Origin: Georgenia soli
GTDB lineage: Bacteria; Actinomycetota; Actinomycetes; Actinomycetales; Actinomycetaceae
DNA length: 64,000 bases
Direction: 5' to 3'
NCBI RefSeq assembly: GCF_002563695.1
Contig: NZ_PDJI01000004.1
Location: 1,488,001-1,552,000 of the forward strand
Below are positions 8,222 through 17,066 of this stretch, piece after piece. Both the position numbers and the translations under genes were made by a program. The notes under the pieces are model-generated. The model was not told the origin of the DNA. It searched no databases and saw only the letters and a list, made by a program, of their open reading frames with translations. The stretch's first letter is position 1. The number at the start of each line of letters is the position of its first letter.

Positions 8222-9597
8222 GCGACAAGATCCTCGTCCTCGACGTCGTCGGCCTGACGCCGCGCGCGCTGCAGCACATGAACAGCCTGCGCACGGTCGC
8301 GGCCGCGGGGTTCCAGGCCGAGCTCGGCACGGTCCTGCCGGCCGTGACCTGCTCCGCGCAGTCGACGTTCCTGACCGGGCTCATGCCGCGCGACCACGGG
8401 ATCGTCGGCAACGGCTGGTACTTCCGCGAGCTCGGCGAGGTCTTCCTCTGGCGCCAGCACAACAAGCTGGTCGGCGGGGAGAAGGTCTGGGAGACGATCC
8501 GGCGCGAACGGCCCGACTACAAAGTGGCGAACGTGGGCTGGTGGTACGCCATGGGGTCCACCACCGACACCACCATCACCCCCCGGCCCGTCTACCACGC
8601 GGACGGGCGCAAGGACCCGGACTGCTGGACATGGCCGCCGGAGCTGCACGACGAGCTCGTCGCCGAGCTGGGGCCGTTCCCGCTCTTCACGTACTGGGGG
8701 CCGACGGCCGACATCAGCAGCTCGAGGTGGATCGTCGCCGCGGCACGCCGGCTCATGCCGCAGCACGACATGACGCTGGTCTACGTGCCGCACCTGGACT
8801 ACGACCACCAGCGCTTCGGCCCGGACTCCCCCGAGGCGGTGCGGGCGGCGCAGGAGCTCGACGACACCCTCGCCCCGCTCCTCGCCGACGCGCGGGACTC
8901 CGGCACGACCGTCGTCGTCCTGTCCGAGTACGGGATCACGCCGGTCTCCCGTCCGGTCGACATCAACCGGGCCCTGCGCCGGGCCGGCCTGCTCCACGTC
9001 CACACGAACGCGACCGGCGAGCTGCTGGACCCGTGGACGTCGCGCGCCTTCGCCGTCGCCGACCACCAGGTGGCCCACGTCTACGTCGACGACCCGGCGG
9101 ACCGGGACCACGTGGCCGCGCTCCTGCGGGACCTGCCCGGGGTGGCCGAGGTGCTCGACGACGACGGGAAAACTCGGTACGGGCTGGACCACGCGCGGGC
9201 CGGCGACCTCGTCGCCGTCGCGGAGGCGGACGCGTGGTTCACCTACTACTACTGGCTCGACGACGACCGGGCACCCGACTTCGCCCGGCTGGTCGAGATC
9301 CACAAGAAGCCCGGCTACGACCCGGCCGAGCTGTTCATGGACCCCGAGGACCGTTGGGTCAAGCTCCGCGCCGCCACGGCCCTGGCCCGGAAGAAGGCGG
9401 GGATGCGCTACGCGATGCAGGTCGTCCCGCTCGACCCCTCGCCGGTCCGGGGCAGCCACGGGCGGCTGCCGGACAACCCGGAGGACGCCCCCGTCCTGCT
9501 GTGCTCCGACCCGGCCGCGCGCCGCGAGAGCATGGGCGCGACCGAGGTGCGGGACCTCATCCTCGAGCTCGTCGGGGCGCCGGTCCCGACGCACTGA
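8218..9597 (+). CDS. eboF: EboF-like nucleotide pyrophosphatase/phosphodiesterase family protein
   Basis: Alkaline-phosphatase-superfamily enzyme of 459 aa. Asp9 (VLDVVG) and the nucleophile Thr44 in PAVTCSAQST (41-50) match the phosphodiesterase active site; HLDYDHQRFG (192-201) supplies Asp194 and His197. The usual SDHG metal motif reads SEYG (236-239), a conservative change seen in part of this family. No signal peptide, so it should act in the cytoplasm. The GTG start overlaps the eboE stop (GTGA). It is the last gene of the operon, and a perfect palindrome 130 bp downstream may end the transcript. Inferred role: removal or transfer of a phosphoryl or nucleotidyl group in the ebo pathway. 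Confidence 0.85.
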   Translation: MSDKILVLDVVGLTPRALQHMNSLRTVAAAGFQAELGTVLPAVTCSAQSTFLTGLMPRDHGIVGNGWYFRELGEVFLWRQHNKLVGGEKVWETIRRERPDYKVANVGWWYAMGSTTDTTITPRPVYHADGRKDPDCWTWPPELHDELVAELGPFPLFTYWGPTADISSSRWIVAAARRLMPQHDMTLVYVPHLDYDHQRFGPDSPEAVRAAQELDDTLAPLLADARDSGTTVVVLSEYGITPVSRPVDINRALRRAGLLHVHTNATGELLDPWTSRAFAVADHQVAHVYVDDPADRDHVAALLRDLPGVAEVLDDDGKTRYGLDHARAGDLVAVAEADAWFTYYYWLDDDRAPDFARLVEIHKKPGYDPAELFMDPEDRWVKLRAATALARKKAGMRYAMQVVPLDPSPVRGSHGRLPDNPEDAPVLLCSDPAARRESMGATEVRDLILELVGAPVPTH

Positions 9598-9621
9598 CAG
9601 CCGGTCGCAGCACCGCCGGGG

Positions 9622-9724
9622 GCCGGTTCGCTCCCCGCACCGCGAGCACCTGCACCGCCGTCCGCAGGCCCGCACCACCAGCACGACCCGCACCGCTGAG
9701 GAGCCGGTTCGCTCCCCGCACCGC
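9622..9724. repeat. 22-bp direct repeat pair
   Basis: GCCGGTTCGCTCCCCGCACC plus GC occurs identically at 9622-9643 and 9703-9724, offset by 81 bp, just before the long palindrome. Function unknown; possibly a remnant of a dispersed intergenic repeat. Confidence 0.7.
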
Positions 9725-9725
9725 C

Positions 9726-9779
9726 GAGAACGCCCTAAGTGCCCGTCCGACTGCCGGAACGGGCACTTAGGGCGTTCTC
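9726..9779. terminator. Perfect 21-bp inverted repeat, candidate bidirectional terminator or dispersed palindrome
   Basis: The arm 9726-9746 (GAGAACGCCCTAAGTGCCCG plus T) is exactly complementary to 9759-9779, with a 12-nt loop. It lies between eboF (plus) and the secreted TIM-barrel gene (minus), where it could stop transcription from both sides. It has no T-tract, and such exactness is more than a terminator needs. Confidence 0.55.
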
Positions 9780-9851
9780 GTCCGGGACCAGGGGATCAAC
9801 CGTGCGCCGTGCAGCAGCGCCTCTCTCCGCTCAGGGCGCAGGGAGCGAGAA

Positions 9852-9891
9852 CGGCCGAGGCCCCGTCCGTGTGTGGACGGGGCCTCGGTCG
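9852..9891 (-). terminator. GC-rich hairpin downstream of the secreted TIM-barrel gene
   Basis: A 17-bp stem (9852-9868 with 9875-9891, one G-T wobble) and a 6-nt loop lie 68 bp beyond the stop of the minus-strand gene ending at 9960. Probably a factor-independent terminator of the high-GC type without a long U-tract. Confidence 0.6.
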
Positions 9892-9959
9892 TCTGCAACC
9901 GGTCTGTCGACGACCGGCTCGCTGCTGCGACTGGGTCAGAACTCGCTGCTGCGAGTGAC

Positions 9960-10898
9960 TCAGAAGTTGAAGCAGGTGAGGAAGTCGAAGCTCTCCTCGG
10001 CGAAGTCGATGCTGTTGGGAGCACCGTCCATCTCGATGACGTAGTACTTCACCTTGCCCTGCGCGGCCTTCAGGATCGGGGCCCAGTCGATCTCACCGTC
10101 GCCGACGTTGGTCTGCTTGCCCCGGTTCTCACCGGTCAGGCCGCCGTCCTTGATGTGGAGCAGCTCGATGCGGTCGCCGTACTGCTCGAGCAGCGAGGCC
10201 GTGTCGATGCCGGCCATCTCGGCCCAGTAGATGTCGAGCTGGAAGGTCACGTACCGCGAGTCGGTGTTCTCGACGAGGATCTGCCACGCGGACTTCACCT
10301 CGCCGGTCTCCGGGTCGGTGTACTTGGTGGTGAACTCGCTCTGGTGGTTGTGGCCGTAGATCTTGCCCGTGCCGTTCTTGACCGACGCCTCGCCGAGGCG
10401 GTTGAGCGTCTCGGCGGTGGCGAGCGTGTCCTCGTACGAGCGGATGCCCGGCGAGGCGAACCCGCCGGAGCCGACGTACCGCTGCCCGACCTCCTTGTAG
10501 TACTCGAGGGTGGTCGGCCAGGTGGCCTCGTTCGTGCTGCCGTGGGAGGTCGGCGCCTTGAGGCCGTACTCGTCCAGCAGGGCGTTGACCTCGTCGGCGC
10601 TCTTGCCGGAGAAGGTGCCGCCGAACGGCTCGATGTTCTTGTAGCCGACCTCGGCGAGCTCGGCCAGCAGGGTCTCGGTGCCGACCTGGCGGCCCCAGTT
10701 GTTGTAGCTGTACATCTGGAACGAGATCTTGCTGACCGGGACGCTGCGGCCGGCGCACTTCGCCGCGTCGTTGGCGTTCTCGTTGGCGTTGCCGTTCGTG
10801 GCCGCCGAGGCGGGCGCCGCGAGCAGGCCGGCGGCCATGGCGACGGTGCCGGCCATGCCGAGCAGGGTCTTGCGGCGGGTCTTGGTGGTCAGGGTCAC
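9960..10898 (-). CDS. Exported sugar phosphate isomerase/epimerase-like TIM-barrel protein
   Basis: A 312-aa protein with an N-terminal export signal (residues 1-32; TRRKTLLG resembles a twin-arginine motif, likely cleavage after ASA) followed by a linker rich in Asn, Ala and Gly and a xylose-isomerase-like barrel. Candidate metal ligands are E188 (YGHNHQSEF), D222 (FQLDIYW), H248 (LLHIKDG) and E289 (VIEMDGAPNS). The GTG start is chosen because AGGAGG lies 5 nt upstream and because it yields the signal peptide. Tat export would fit a protein that folds around its metal in the cytoplasm. It follows the PQQ dehydrogenase-like gene on the same strand. An extracytoplasmic role in modifying oxidised (keto) sugars is inferred from context. 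Confidence 0.8.
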   Translation of the reverse strand: MTLTTKTRRKTLLGMAGTVAMAAGLLAAPASAATNGNANENANDAAKCAGRSVPVSKISFQMYSYNNWGRQVGTETLLAELAEVGYKNIEPFGGTFSGKSADEVNALLDEYGLKAPTSHGSTNEATWPTTLEYYKEVGQRYVGSGGFASPGIRSYEDTLATAETLNRLGEASVKNGTGKIYGHNHQSEFTTKYTDPETGEVKSAWQILVENTDSRYVTFQLDIYWAEMAGIDTASLLEQYGDRIELLHIKDGGLTGENRGKQTNVGDGEIDWAPILKAAQGKVKYYVIEMDGAPNSIDFAEESFDFLTCFNF

Positions 10899-11173
10899 GA
10901 TTCCTCCTGGGTGTCGTTCGACGGCGACGATGTCGTCGTCCCTGCGGGTGCATGCACCCTCGGCCGTGCGCGGGGGCCGCGGCGGCCATGGCGCCGGAGC
11001 GCCGTTGGTGGGGGGTCCGGCCGGCGGCCGGGCCCGTGCCCGGCTCAGCGCCGGGCGAGGTGTGCCCGGCTCAGCGCCGGGCGGTGCGCCCGGCACCAGC
11101 CGGGCGGTGCGCCCGACCGTGGTCGGGCCAGCTCCTGGCGGGGCACCCTCCGCGCCCCGCCAGGAGTGGTCAC
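10899..11173. other. Intergenic region with tandem GC-rich units
   Basis: No gene seen. It contains two near-identical copies of GCCCGGCTCAGCGCCGGGCG in tandem at about 11038-11080, further CCGGGCGGTGCGCCCG units, and the terminator hairpin at 11132-11166. Confidence 0.6.
11132..11166 (-). terminator. Terminator of the PQQ dehydrogenase-like gene
   Basis: Perfect 13-bp stem (CTCCTGGCGGGGC at 11132-11144 with 11154-11166) and a 9-nt loop, 8 bp beyond the stop of the minus-strand gene. Confidence 0.75.
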
Positions 11174-14100
11174 TCAGCCGAGGGAGTCGATGACCGCATC
11201 CGCGTCGCGGACGAGCAGCTCGTGGTCGGTGGCCCCGACGAACCGCTCGAGGGCGTCGACGGCCTGAGCCGTGCGGCCGGCCTCGACGTGACGCGCCGCC
11301 TGGTCGAGGAACGCCTCGAGCCGCTTGGCGTCAGAGTTCCTCAGCTCGCCCTCGGTGACCAGCTTCTCGAGGTGCGCCTTCAGCGAGTCGAGGCTGGCCT
11401 CGACCGTGAACGTCACCTCGTGCGTGCTGGCGTGGCCCGCGGCGTCGGTGGCCGTCACGGTGAGCGTGTGCTCGCCGAGGGCCAGCGTCGCCAGGTCGAT
11501 CCTGCCGACCTCGACGGCCTCGCCGTCGATCTGGGCGGTGACCTCGGCGATGCCGGACGTCGCGTCGGTGGCGTCGACCGCCAGCTCGACGACGTCCGCC
11601 GAGCCGTAGGCCTTCTCCTCGATCCCGCTGACCGACAGCTCCGGCGCTACCGTGTCGATGCTGACCGTGACGCTCCCGCTCTCGGAGACGTTCCCGCCCG
11701 AGTCGGTGGCGCGGTAGGTGAGCTCGTGGACGCCGTCCGCGGTCAGACGCACCGGGCTGACGGCCCCGGTCCGGCTGTTGCGGACGTTGGTCCAGGTCGC
11801 ACCGCCGTCGAGCGAGTACTCGACCGACGTGAGCTGGCCGTTGTCCGACGCCGCGAGCTGGACGGTCACCGGGCCGGTGACGTGCCAGCCGTTCTCGCCG
11901 TCGGCCTCCGGGGTCACCGTGTGGGAGACCTCGGGGGCGGTGACGTCGGTGACCCCCGCGCCGACGAAGGTGAGCCGGTCGAGCTCCACCCCGCCGGTGG
12001 AGGTCACGTACACGGTCCCAGAGCCCTCCGGGAACGCGGTCACGGCCGCGTCGACGTCGGACCAGTCGCCGGAGGAGACGTTCGCCGTGGCGAACGGCTC
12101 GGCGTCGGGCGAGCCCCAGCGCAGGGCGATGGTGCCCTCGCCGGCGCCACGGACCGTCACGCCGTCGATGCCGGTGAAGTTGACCGGCTCGAAGGCGATG
12201 TGGTCACCCGCGTCGAGCGACGTCACCTTGGACAGCGCGCCGGCCGTCTCGTCCTCGACCACCTCGACGCCCTCGAGGACGTCGGCGTGCTCCGCCTCCT
12301 TGACGAAGGGGTTGAGGATGATCGACACCTCGCCCTGGGCGGGCGGGATGTCGCCGTGGCCGCTGTCCGTGTACGTGGCGACGACGACGCCGAACAGCTT
12401 CTCGGTCTCGCCGTGCTCGGGCGCGTCGGCCGGGGTGTTCCAGACGCCGGCGCAGCCGGATCCGAGCACCTCGGGGTGGGCGTGGGTGTCGTGCCCGAGA
12501 CCGAAGGTCCAGGACAGGCGCGAGCAGGTCGTCTCGGTGCCGTCCTCCGGGTCGTTCGTGGAGAACTTGAACGGCACCGCGTCGCCCCAGCTGAAGAAGG
12601 CGCCGTCGGCCGGGTAGTCCAGCGTGAGCGTCGGGGCCTGGTTGCCCACGGTGATCACGCGGGAGGTGATGCCCGTCCTGCCCTGCGGGTCGGCGACCCG
12701 CAGGCGGGCGGTGAACTGACCGAGCTCGGTGTAGGTGTGCGTCACCGTGGCGCCGGTGGCGTCGAAGGTGCCGTCACCGTCGAGGTCCCAGTCATAGGTG
12801 AGCGCGCCACCCTCGGGGTCGGAGGAGCCGGAGCCGTCGAACGTGACGGTGAGCGGCGCCTCGCTGCTCGAGATCGGGTCCGCGGCGATGACGGCCTGGG
12901 GAGCCTTGTTCCCCGCGGCGAAGTCGATCCGGTACAGGCCCGCCTCGGGGTTCTGCCGGAAGAAGCCGTTGCCGTAGTCGAGCACGTACAGCGAGCCGTC
13001 GGGACCGAACTCCATGTCGATCGGGCTGTCGGTGATCGCCTGGACGTTGTTCCGCAGCGCCGCGTTGGGCAGGAAGTGCTCGATGTGGGTGACCTCGCCG
13101 TCCGGGTCGTCCTGGCTGAGGACGGCGATGTAGTCCTGGGAGAACTCGTAGAAGAAGGTCTTCCCGTCCCAGTACTCGGGGAACTTGGTCGGGCTGTCGA
13201 GCTCGGGGTCGTACCGGTAGGTCGGTCCGCCCATCGGGCCCTGGCCGCCCTGCGGGTCGAAGTCGGTCAGCTCGGGCCACGGCTGGTCGTCGGTCCGGTC
13301 GCCGTACCACAGCTGAGGAGCCGTGGCGGGCGGCAGGACGTCCAGCCCCGTGTTCCAGCGGGAGTTGTTCTCCGCGCCGGCCTCGCAGTCGAACCACGGG
13401 CCGGGCGTGCCGGTCGCGAAGTCCCACTCGTTGTAGTTGGCGTTCGGGCCGTGGCAGTACGGCCATCCGCCGTTGAGCGGCGTCGTGGTGCGCTGCCACT
13501 CGACGTAGCCCATGGGGCCGCGGTCGTCGCTGGCGGTGCCGGAGTCAGGGCCGTAGTCGCCCCAGCTCACGGCGTCGGTGACCGGGTCGATGGTCATCCG
13601 GAACGGGTTGCGCAGACCGGTGGTGAAGATCTCGGGCCGCGTGCCCTCGGTACCCGGCTCGAACAGGTTCCCCTCAGGGATCGTGTACGAGCCGTCCTCC
13701 TGCACCGAGATTCGCAGGATCGAGCCCCGCAGGTCGTTCGTGCTGCCCGCCCCCCGGCGAGCGTCGAACCCGGGGTTCATGCCCGGGGCGTCGTTGTTCG
13801 GCGCGAACCCGTTCGCGCCCGGCGTTCCGGCCGGGGTGTTGTCGCCCGTGGACAGGTAGAGGTTGCCCTCGGAGTCGAAGTCGACGTCGCCGGCGACGTG
13901 GCAGCACTGGCCGCGCTGGACCTCGACCTTGAGGATGACCTGCTCCGTGCTCAGGTCGAGCGCCTGCGCCTCGGGGTCCCACTTGGCGCGCGTGAGCTGG
14001 TTGTAGCCCTTCCACTGGTCCCAGTAGGAGTCGTCCGCGCCGGCGGGGAGACTGTTCGGCGCCGAGCCGGACGGCGTCGTCGTCGGGTAGCCCTCGCCCT

Positions 14101-14491
14101 CCATCACGCGGGGGGCGTAGTAGAGGTAGACCCAGCCGTTCTCCTCGAAGTCCGGGTCGAGGGTCGCCGTCTGCAGCCCGTCCTCGCTGTTGGCGTAGAC
14201 GTCGATGGTGTTGACGATCTTCGTGACGCCCGAGTCGGGGTCCGTCAGCCGGATGTCACCGTTGCGTGCGGTGTGCAGGACCTTCCCGTCCGGCATCACC
14301 GCCATGCCGATGGGCTCACCGACGTTCTTGGTGAGCAGGATCTTCTCGTAGTTCGACCAGTCGAGGGCCTCGGCGGCCCCCGCCTCCTGCGAGTGGTCGA
14401 CCCCGTCGTGGGCGTACGCCGCCTGGGGCACGGCCAGAGCGGCTGCTGCCGCAATCGCCAGCGCGGCGACGCGCAACCTCTTACTCTTCAA
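11174..14491 (-). CDS. Secreted PQQ-dependent sugar dehydrogenase-like protein with PKD, carbohydrate-binding and Ig-like domains
   Basis: A 1105-aa secreted multidomain protein. Signal peptide 1-27 (cleavage near AYA/HDG); a soluble glucose/sorbosone-dehydrogenase-type six-bladed propeller at about 42-525 (GEPIGMAVMPDGKVL, CCHVAGDVDFDSEGNLYLST, FTTGLRNPFR, MEFGPDGSLYVLDYG); a PKD domain at about 528-614 (FDGSGSSDPEGG, YDWDLDGDG); an unassigned stretch 615-728; a CBM6/35-like module at 729-844 (KEAEHADVLEG); two Ig/OmpL47-like modules at 854-1030; and a helical C-terminal FIVAR-like tail. The TTG start at 14491 is chosen over an ATG 48 bp upstream because AAGGAAG precedes it and the signal peptide has normal length. 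Likely oxidises or binds extracellular polysaccharide-derived sugars; the substrate is unknown. Confidence 0.82.
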   Translation of the reverse strand: MKSKRLRVAALAIAAAAALAVPQAAYAHDGVDHSQEAGAAEALDWSNYEKILLTKNVGEPIGMAVMPDGKVLHTARNGDIRLTDPDSGVTKIVNTIDVYANSEDGLQTATLDPDFEENGWVYLYYAPRVMEGEGYPTTTPSGSAPNSLPAGADDSYWDQWKGYNQLTRAKWDPEAQALDLSTEQVILKVEVQRGQCCHVAGDVDFDSEGNLYLSTGDNTPAGTPGANGFAPNNDAPGMNPGFDARRGAGSTNDLRGSILRISVQEDGSYTIPEGNLFEPGTEGTRPEIFTTGLRNPFRMTIDPVTDAVSWGDYGPDSGTASDDRGPMGYVEWQRTTTPLNGGWPYCHGPNANYNEWDFATGTPGPWFDCEAGAENNSRWNTGLDVLPPATAPQLWYGDRTDDQPWPELTDFDPQGGQGPMGGPTYRYDPELDSPTKFPEYWDGKTFFYEFSQDYIAVLSQDDPDGEVTHIEHFLPNAALRNNVQAITDSPIDMEFGPDGSLYVLDYGNGFFRQNPEAGLYRIDFAAGNKAPQAVIAADPISSSEAPLTVTFDGSGSSDPEGGALTYDWDLDGDGTFDATGATVTHTYTELGQFTARLRVADPQGRTGITSRVITVGNQAPTLTLDYPADGAFFSWGDAVPFKFSTNDPEDGTETTCSRLSWTFGLGHDTHAHPEVLGSGCAGVWNTPADAPEHGETEKLFGVVVATYTDSGHGDIPPAQGEVSIILNPFVKEAEHADVLEGVEVVEDETAGALSKVTSLDAGDHIAFEPVNFTGIDGVTVRGAGEGTIALRWGSPDAEPFATANVSSGDWSDVDAAVTAFPEGSGTVYVTSTGGVELDRLTFVGAGVTDVTAPEVSHTVTPEADGENGWHVTGPVTVQLAASDNGQLTSVEYSLDGGATWTNVRNSRTGAVSPVRLTADGVHELTYRATDSGGNVSESGSVTVSIDTVAPELSVSGIEEKAYGSADVVELAVDATDATSGIAEVTAQIDGEAVEVGRIDLATLALGEHTLTVTATDAAGHASTHEVTFTVEASLDSLKAHLEKLVTEGELRNSDAKRLEAFLDQAARHVEAGRTAQAVDALERFVGATDHELLVRDADAVIDSLG

Positions 14492-14664
14492 TGTGGCACT
14501 TCCTTCTCGCCGATGGGTGTGCTGTGGGGCCCCCGTCATCCCCGTCGCTGCAACGACGGACCTCAGGGTGACGGGGTGCTTCGCGTGGAGGTTCTGTCAG
14601 GTTCCTTTCTTCCGAGGCGCCCGGGCCTGCCGCGGTGCGGGCCCGAGACTGTCGACGAGCGCCG

Positions 14665-14691
14665 GGCGCCGTCCCTGGCGGGTACGGCGCC
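14665..14691 (-). terminator. Weak candidate hairpin downstream of the isomerase gene
   Basis: An 8-bp stem (GGCGCCGT at 14665-14672 with ACGGCGCC at 14684-14691), 21 bp beyond the minus-strand stop at 14713. Short, so only a weak call. Confidence 0.35.
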
Positions 14692-14712
14692 GGCGCCACG
14701 TCCCCTGATGGG

Positions 14713-15717
14713 CTAACGCGTGCTGAACGCCGCGTCGAACGCCGCCGCGGACGGCTCGAAGGAGAGCTTGCGGACGAAGGCCAGCGCCTCCGGCGCCCCC
14801 ACGAGGCGGTCCATCCCGGCGTCCTCCCACTCCACCGAGAGCGGGCCGTCGTAACCGATCGTGTTCAGCATCCGGATCGCGTCCTCCCACGGCACGTCGC
14901 CGTGGCCGGTGCTGATGAAGTCCCAGCCGCGGCGCGGGTCGGCCCACGGCAGGTGCGAGCCGAGCCGCCCGTTGCGGCCGTTGCCGACGCGGCGCTTCGA
15001 GTCCTTGCAGTGCACGTGGTAGATCCGGTCCTTGAAGTCCCACAGGAAGCTCACCGGGTCGAGGTCCTGCCACATGAAGTGGCTGGGGTCCCAGTTGAGC
15101 CCGAAGGCCTCCCGGTGCCCGATCGCCTCGAGGGCCCGCACGGTGGTCCAGTAGTCGTAGGCGATCTCGCTGGGGTGGACCTCGTGGGCGAACCGCACGC
15201 CCACCTCGTCGAAGACGTCGAGGATGGGGTTCCACCGGTCGGCGAAGTCCTGGTAGCCGGCCTCGACCATCTCGTCCGACGCCGGCGGGAACATGGCCAC
15301 GTACTTCCAGATCGAGGAGCCGGTGAACCCGGTGACGGTCCTGACACCGAGCCGGGCGGCGGTGCGCGCCGTCATCTTCAGCTCCTCGGCGGCCCGCTGC
15401 CGGACCCCCTCCGGGTCGCCGTCGCCCCACACGCGGTCGGAGAGGATGTCGCGGTGACGCTGGTCGATGGGGTCGTCACAGACGGCCTGGCCCTTGAGGT
15501 GGTTGGCGATCGTCCAGACCTTCAGGCCGTACCGCTCGAGGATGTCGAGCCGGTCCTGGATGTAGGCGTCGTCCTCGGCGCCGCGCCACGGGTCGAGGTG
15601 GTCGCCCCAGCAGGCGATCTCCAGGCCGTCGTACCCCCACTCCGACGCGAGGCGGGCGACCTCCTCGAAGGGCAGGTCGGCCCACTGGCCGGTGAACAGC
15701 GTGATCGGTCGTGCCAT
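14713..15717 (-). CDS. Sugar phosphate isomerase/epimerase (cytoplasmic TIM barrel)
   Basis: A 334-aa xylose-isomerase-like barrel without a signal peptide. Predicted metal and proton-relay residues are E179 (FAHEVHPSE), D210 and H213 (NWDPSHFMW), H236 (HVHCKDS) and E296 (LSVEWEDAG). GAGGAGAG precedes the ATG, which lies 10 bp after the stop of the Gfo/Idh/MocA gene, so the two form an operon. Pairs of this kind commonly process 3-keto-glycosides, cyclitols or anhydro-sugars; the exact substrate cannot be read here. Confidence 0.85.
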   Translation of the reverse strand: MARPITLFTGQWADLPFEEVARLASEWGYDGLEIACWGDHLDPWRGAEDDAYIQDRLDILERYGLKVWTIANHLKGQAVCDDPIDQRHRDILSDRVWGDGDPEGVRQRAAEELKMTARTAARLGVRTVTGFTGSSIWKYVAMFPPASDEMVEAGYQDFADRWNPILDVFDEVGVRFAHEVHPSEIAYDYWTTVRALEAIGHREAFGLNWDPSHFMWQDLDPVSFLWDFKDRIYHVHCKDSKRRVGNGRNGRLGSHLPWADPRRGWDFISTGHGDVPWEDAIRMLNTIGYDGPLSVEWEDAGMDRLVGAPEALAFVRKLSFEPSAAAFDAAFSTR

Positions 15718-15727
15718 CTCACTCTCC

Positions 15728-16984
15728 TCAGCTCTGCCCCGCGGCGGCGGGGACGTCGTGACCGGCGGGTGCCGTGGCCGAGACGTCGCTCGGCCGGCCG
15801 TGCTCCGGGATCTCGGTGAACTCGCTGCGCCGTCCGGCCGAGCGCTCGACGGCGTCGAGGACGCGCTGGACGGCCAGGCCGTCGTCGAACGACGGCGTGG
15901 GCTGCTCGCCCGCGTCGATCGCCCGGACGAGGTCCACGACCTGGTGGACGAACCCGTGCTCGTAGCCGAGGCCGTGGCCGGGCGGCCACCAGCCCTCGAT
16001 GTACGGGTGGTCCGCCTCGGTGACGATGATGCGGCGGAAGCCGCCGGTGCGGGCCGGCTCGCGCGCGTCGTAGTAGTTGAGGACGTTCATGTCCTCGAAG
16101 TCGAAGGCGAGCGCCCCGGCCGACCCGTTGACCTCGATGCGCATGGCGTTCTTGCGGCCCCACGCGAAGCGCGTCGCCTCGAAGATCGCGGGCGCCCCGC
16201 CGGCGAGCTCGCCGGTGAACAGGGCGACGTCGTCGACCGTGACCGGTTCGCGCTCGGTCCCGCCCTTCCCGCTCAGGCCGGCGAAGCTCTCGGCGACCGG
16301 CCGCTCGGTCACGAGGGTGTCGAGCCGGCCGGAGACGCCGGCCACGCGCTGCCCGGTGATGAAGTGGGTGAGGTCGACGATGTGAGCGCCGATGTCTCCC
16401 AGCGCCCCGGAGCCGGCCTTCTCCTTGTCTGTACGCCAGGATCCCGGCGTGCTCTCGTCGGCGAGCCAGTCCTGCAGATACTGGCAGCGGACCTGCCTGA
16501 CCTCGCCGATGCGCCCCTCCGCCACGAGCTGGCGGGCGAGGCTGACGGCGGGGACACGGCGGTAGGTGAACCCGACCATGGACAGCACGCCACGCTCGGC
16601 CGCAGCCGCCGCCGCGGCGGCCATCTGCTCCGCCTCCGCGAGGGTGTTCGCCATCGGCTTCTCGACGAGCACGTGCTTGCCCGCCTCCAGCGCGGCCGTG
16701 GCGATGGCGGCGTGGGTGTCCCCGGGGGTGCAGATGTCGATCAGGTCGATGTCGTCGCGCTCGACGACGCGGCGCCAGTCGGTCTCCACCTCGGCCCAGC
16801 CGAGCGTGTCCGCGGCGTGCGCCGCGCGCTCCGGCGAGCGGCCCACCAGGACCTGCATGACCGGGTCACGCGGAAGGTCGAAGAACCGCGGTGCCCCCCG
16901 CCAGCCCTGGGAGTGCGCCCGCCCCATGAAGGCGTACCCCACCGTCGCCACCCGCAGCGGGCGACGTGCTGCTGCTTCACTCAT
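15728..16984 (-). CDS. Gfo/Idh/MocA family NAD(P)-dependent oxidoreductase
   Basis: A 418-aa sugar/cyclitol dehydrogenase. N-terminal Rossmann fold with [14 protein letters not shown] (residues 12-25), the family hallmark EKP (108-110, LVEKPMANT), and the C-terminal alpha/beta domain containing [16 protein letters not shown] 16984 is chosen because GAGGAAGAG precedes it; an upstream in-frame extension has no ribosome site. The next gene, 10 bp away, is a TIM-barrel isomerase. Located downstream of a ribose-type ABC importer, it probably oxidises the imported sugar or cyclitol. Confidence 0.88.
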   Translation of the reverse strand: MSEAAARRPLRVATVGYAFMGRAHSQGWRGAPRFFDLPRDPVMQVLVGRSPERAAHAADTLGWAEVETDWRRVVERDDIDLIDICTPGDTHAAIATAALEAGKHVLVEKPMANTLAEAEQMAAAAAAAAERGVLSMVGFTYRRVPAVSLARQLVAEGRIGEVRQVRCQYLQDWLADESTPGSWRTDKEKAGSGALGDIGAHIVDLTHFITGQRVAGVSGRLDTLVTERPVAESFAGLSGKGGTEREPVTVDDVALFTGELAGGAPAIFEATRFAWGRKNAMRIEVNGSAGALAFDFEDMNVLNYYDAREPARTGGFRRIIVTEADHPYIEGWWPPGHGLGYEHGFVHQVVDLVRAIDAGEQPTPSFDDGLAVQRVLDAVERSAGRRSEFTEIPEHGRPSDVSATAPAGHDVPAAAGQS

Positions 16985-17000
16985 TGATCTCTTCCTCTCG

Positions 17001-17056
17001 CACCGGCGTCTGCGCGCCGGTGCCACCCGGCCCGGGCCGCGTTCGGCCCGGGCCGG
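17001..17056 (-). terminator. Two back-to-back hairpins after the ABC substrate-binding gene
   Basis: A perfect 12-bp stem (17027-17038 with 17045-17056, 6-nt loop) and a perfect 8-bp stem (17001-17008 with 17015-17022, 6-nt loop) fill the 82-bp gap between the binding-protein gene and the oxidoreductase. Together they look like a terminator or a transcript-stabilising element at the end of the importer operon. Confidence 0.7.
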
Positions 17057-17066
17057 ATCAGCGACG

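Larger units (their letters stand above)
9598..9959. other. Convergent intergenic region with repeats and hairpins
   Basis: No gene seen in these 362 bp between two converging operons. They hold a 22-bp direct repeat (9622-9643 and 9703-9724), a perfect 21-bp inverted repeat (9726-9779), a 17-bp stem (9852-9891) and a 13-bp direct repeat (9918-9930 and 9942-9954). Confidence 0.7.

Noticed and set aside
10952..14716. A 1254-codon open frame on the plus strand
   Set aside because: Antisense to the PQQ dehydrogenase-like gene; its Arg/Val/Gly composition is that of a mirror frame in high-GC DNA, and it has no domain or ribosome site.
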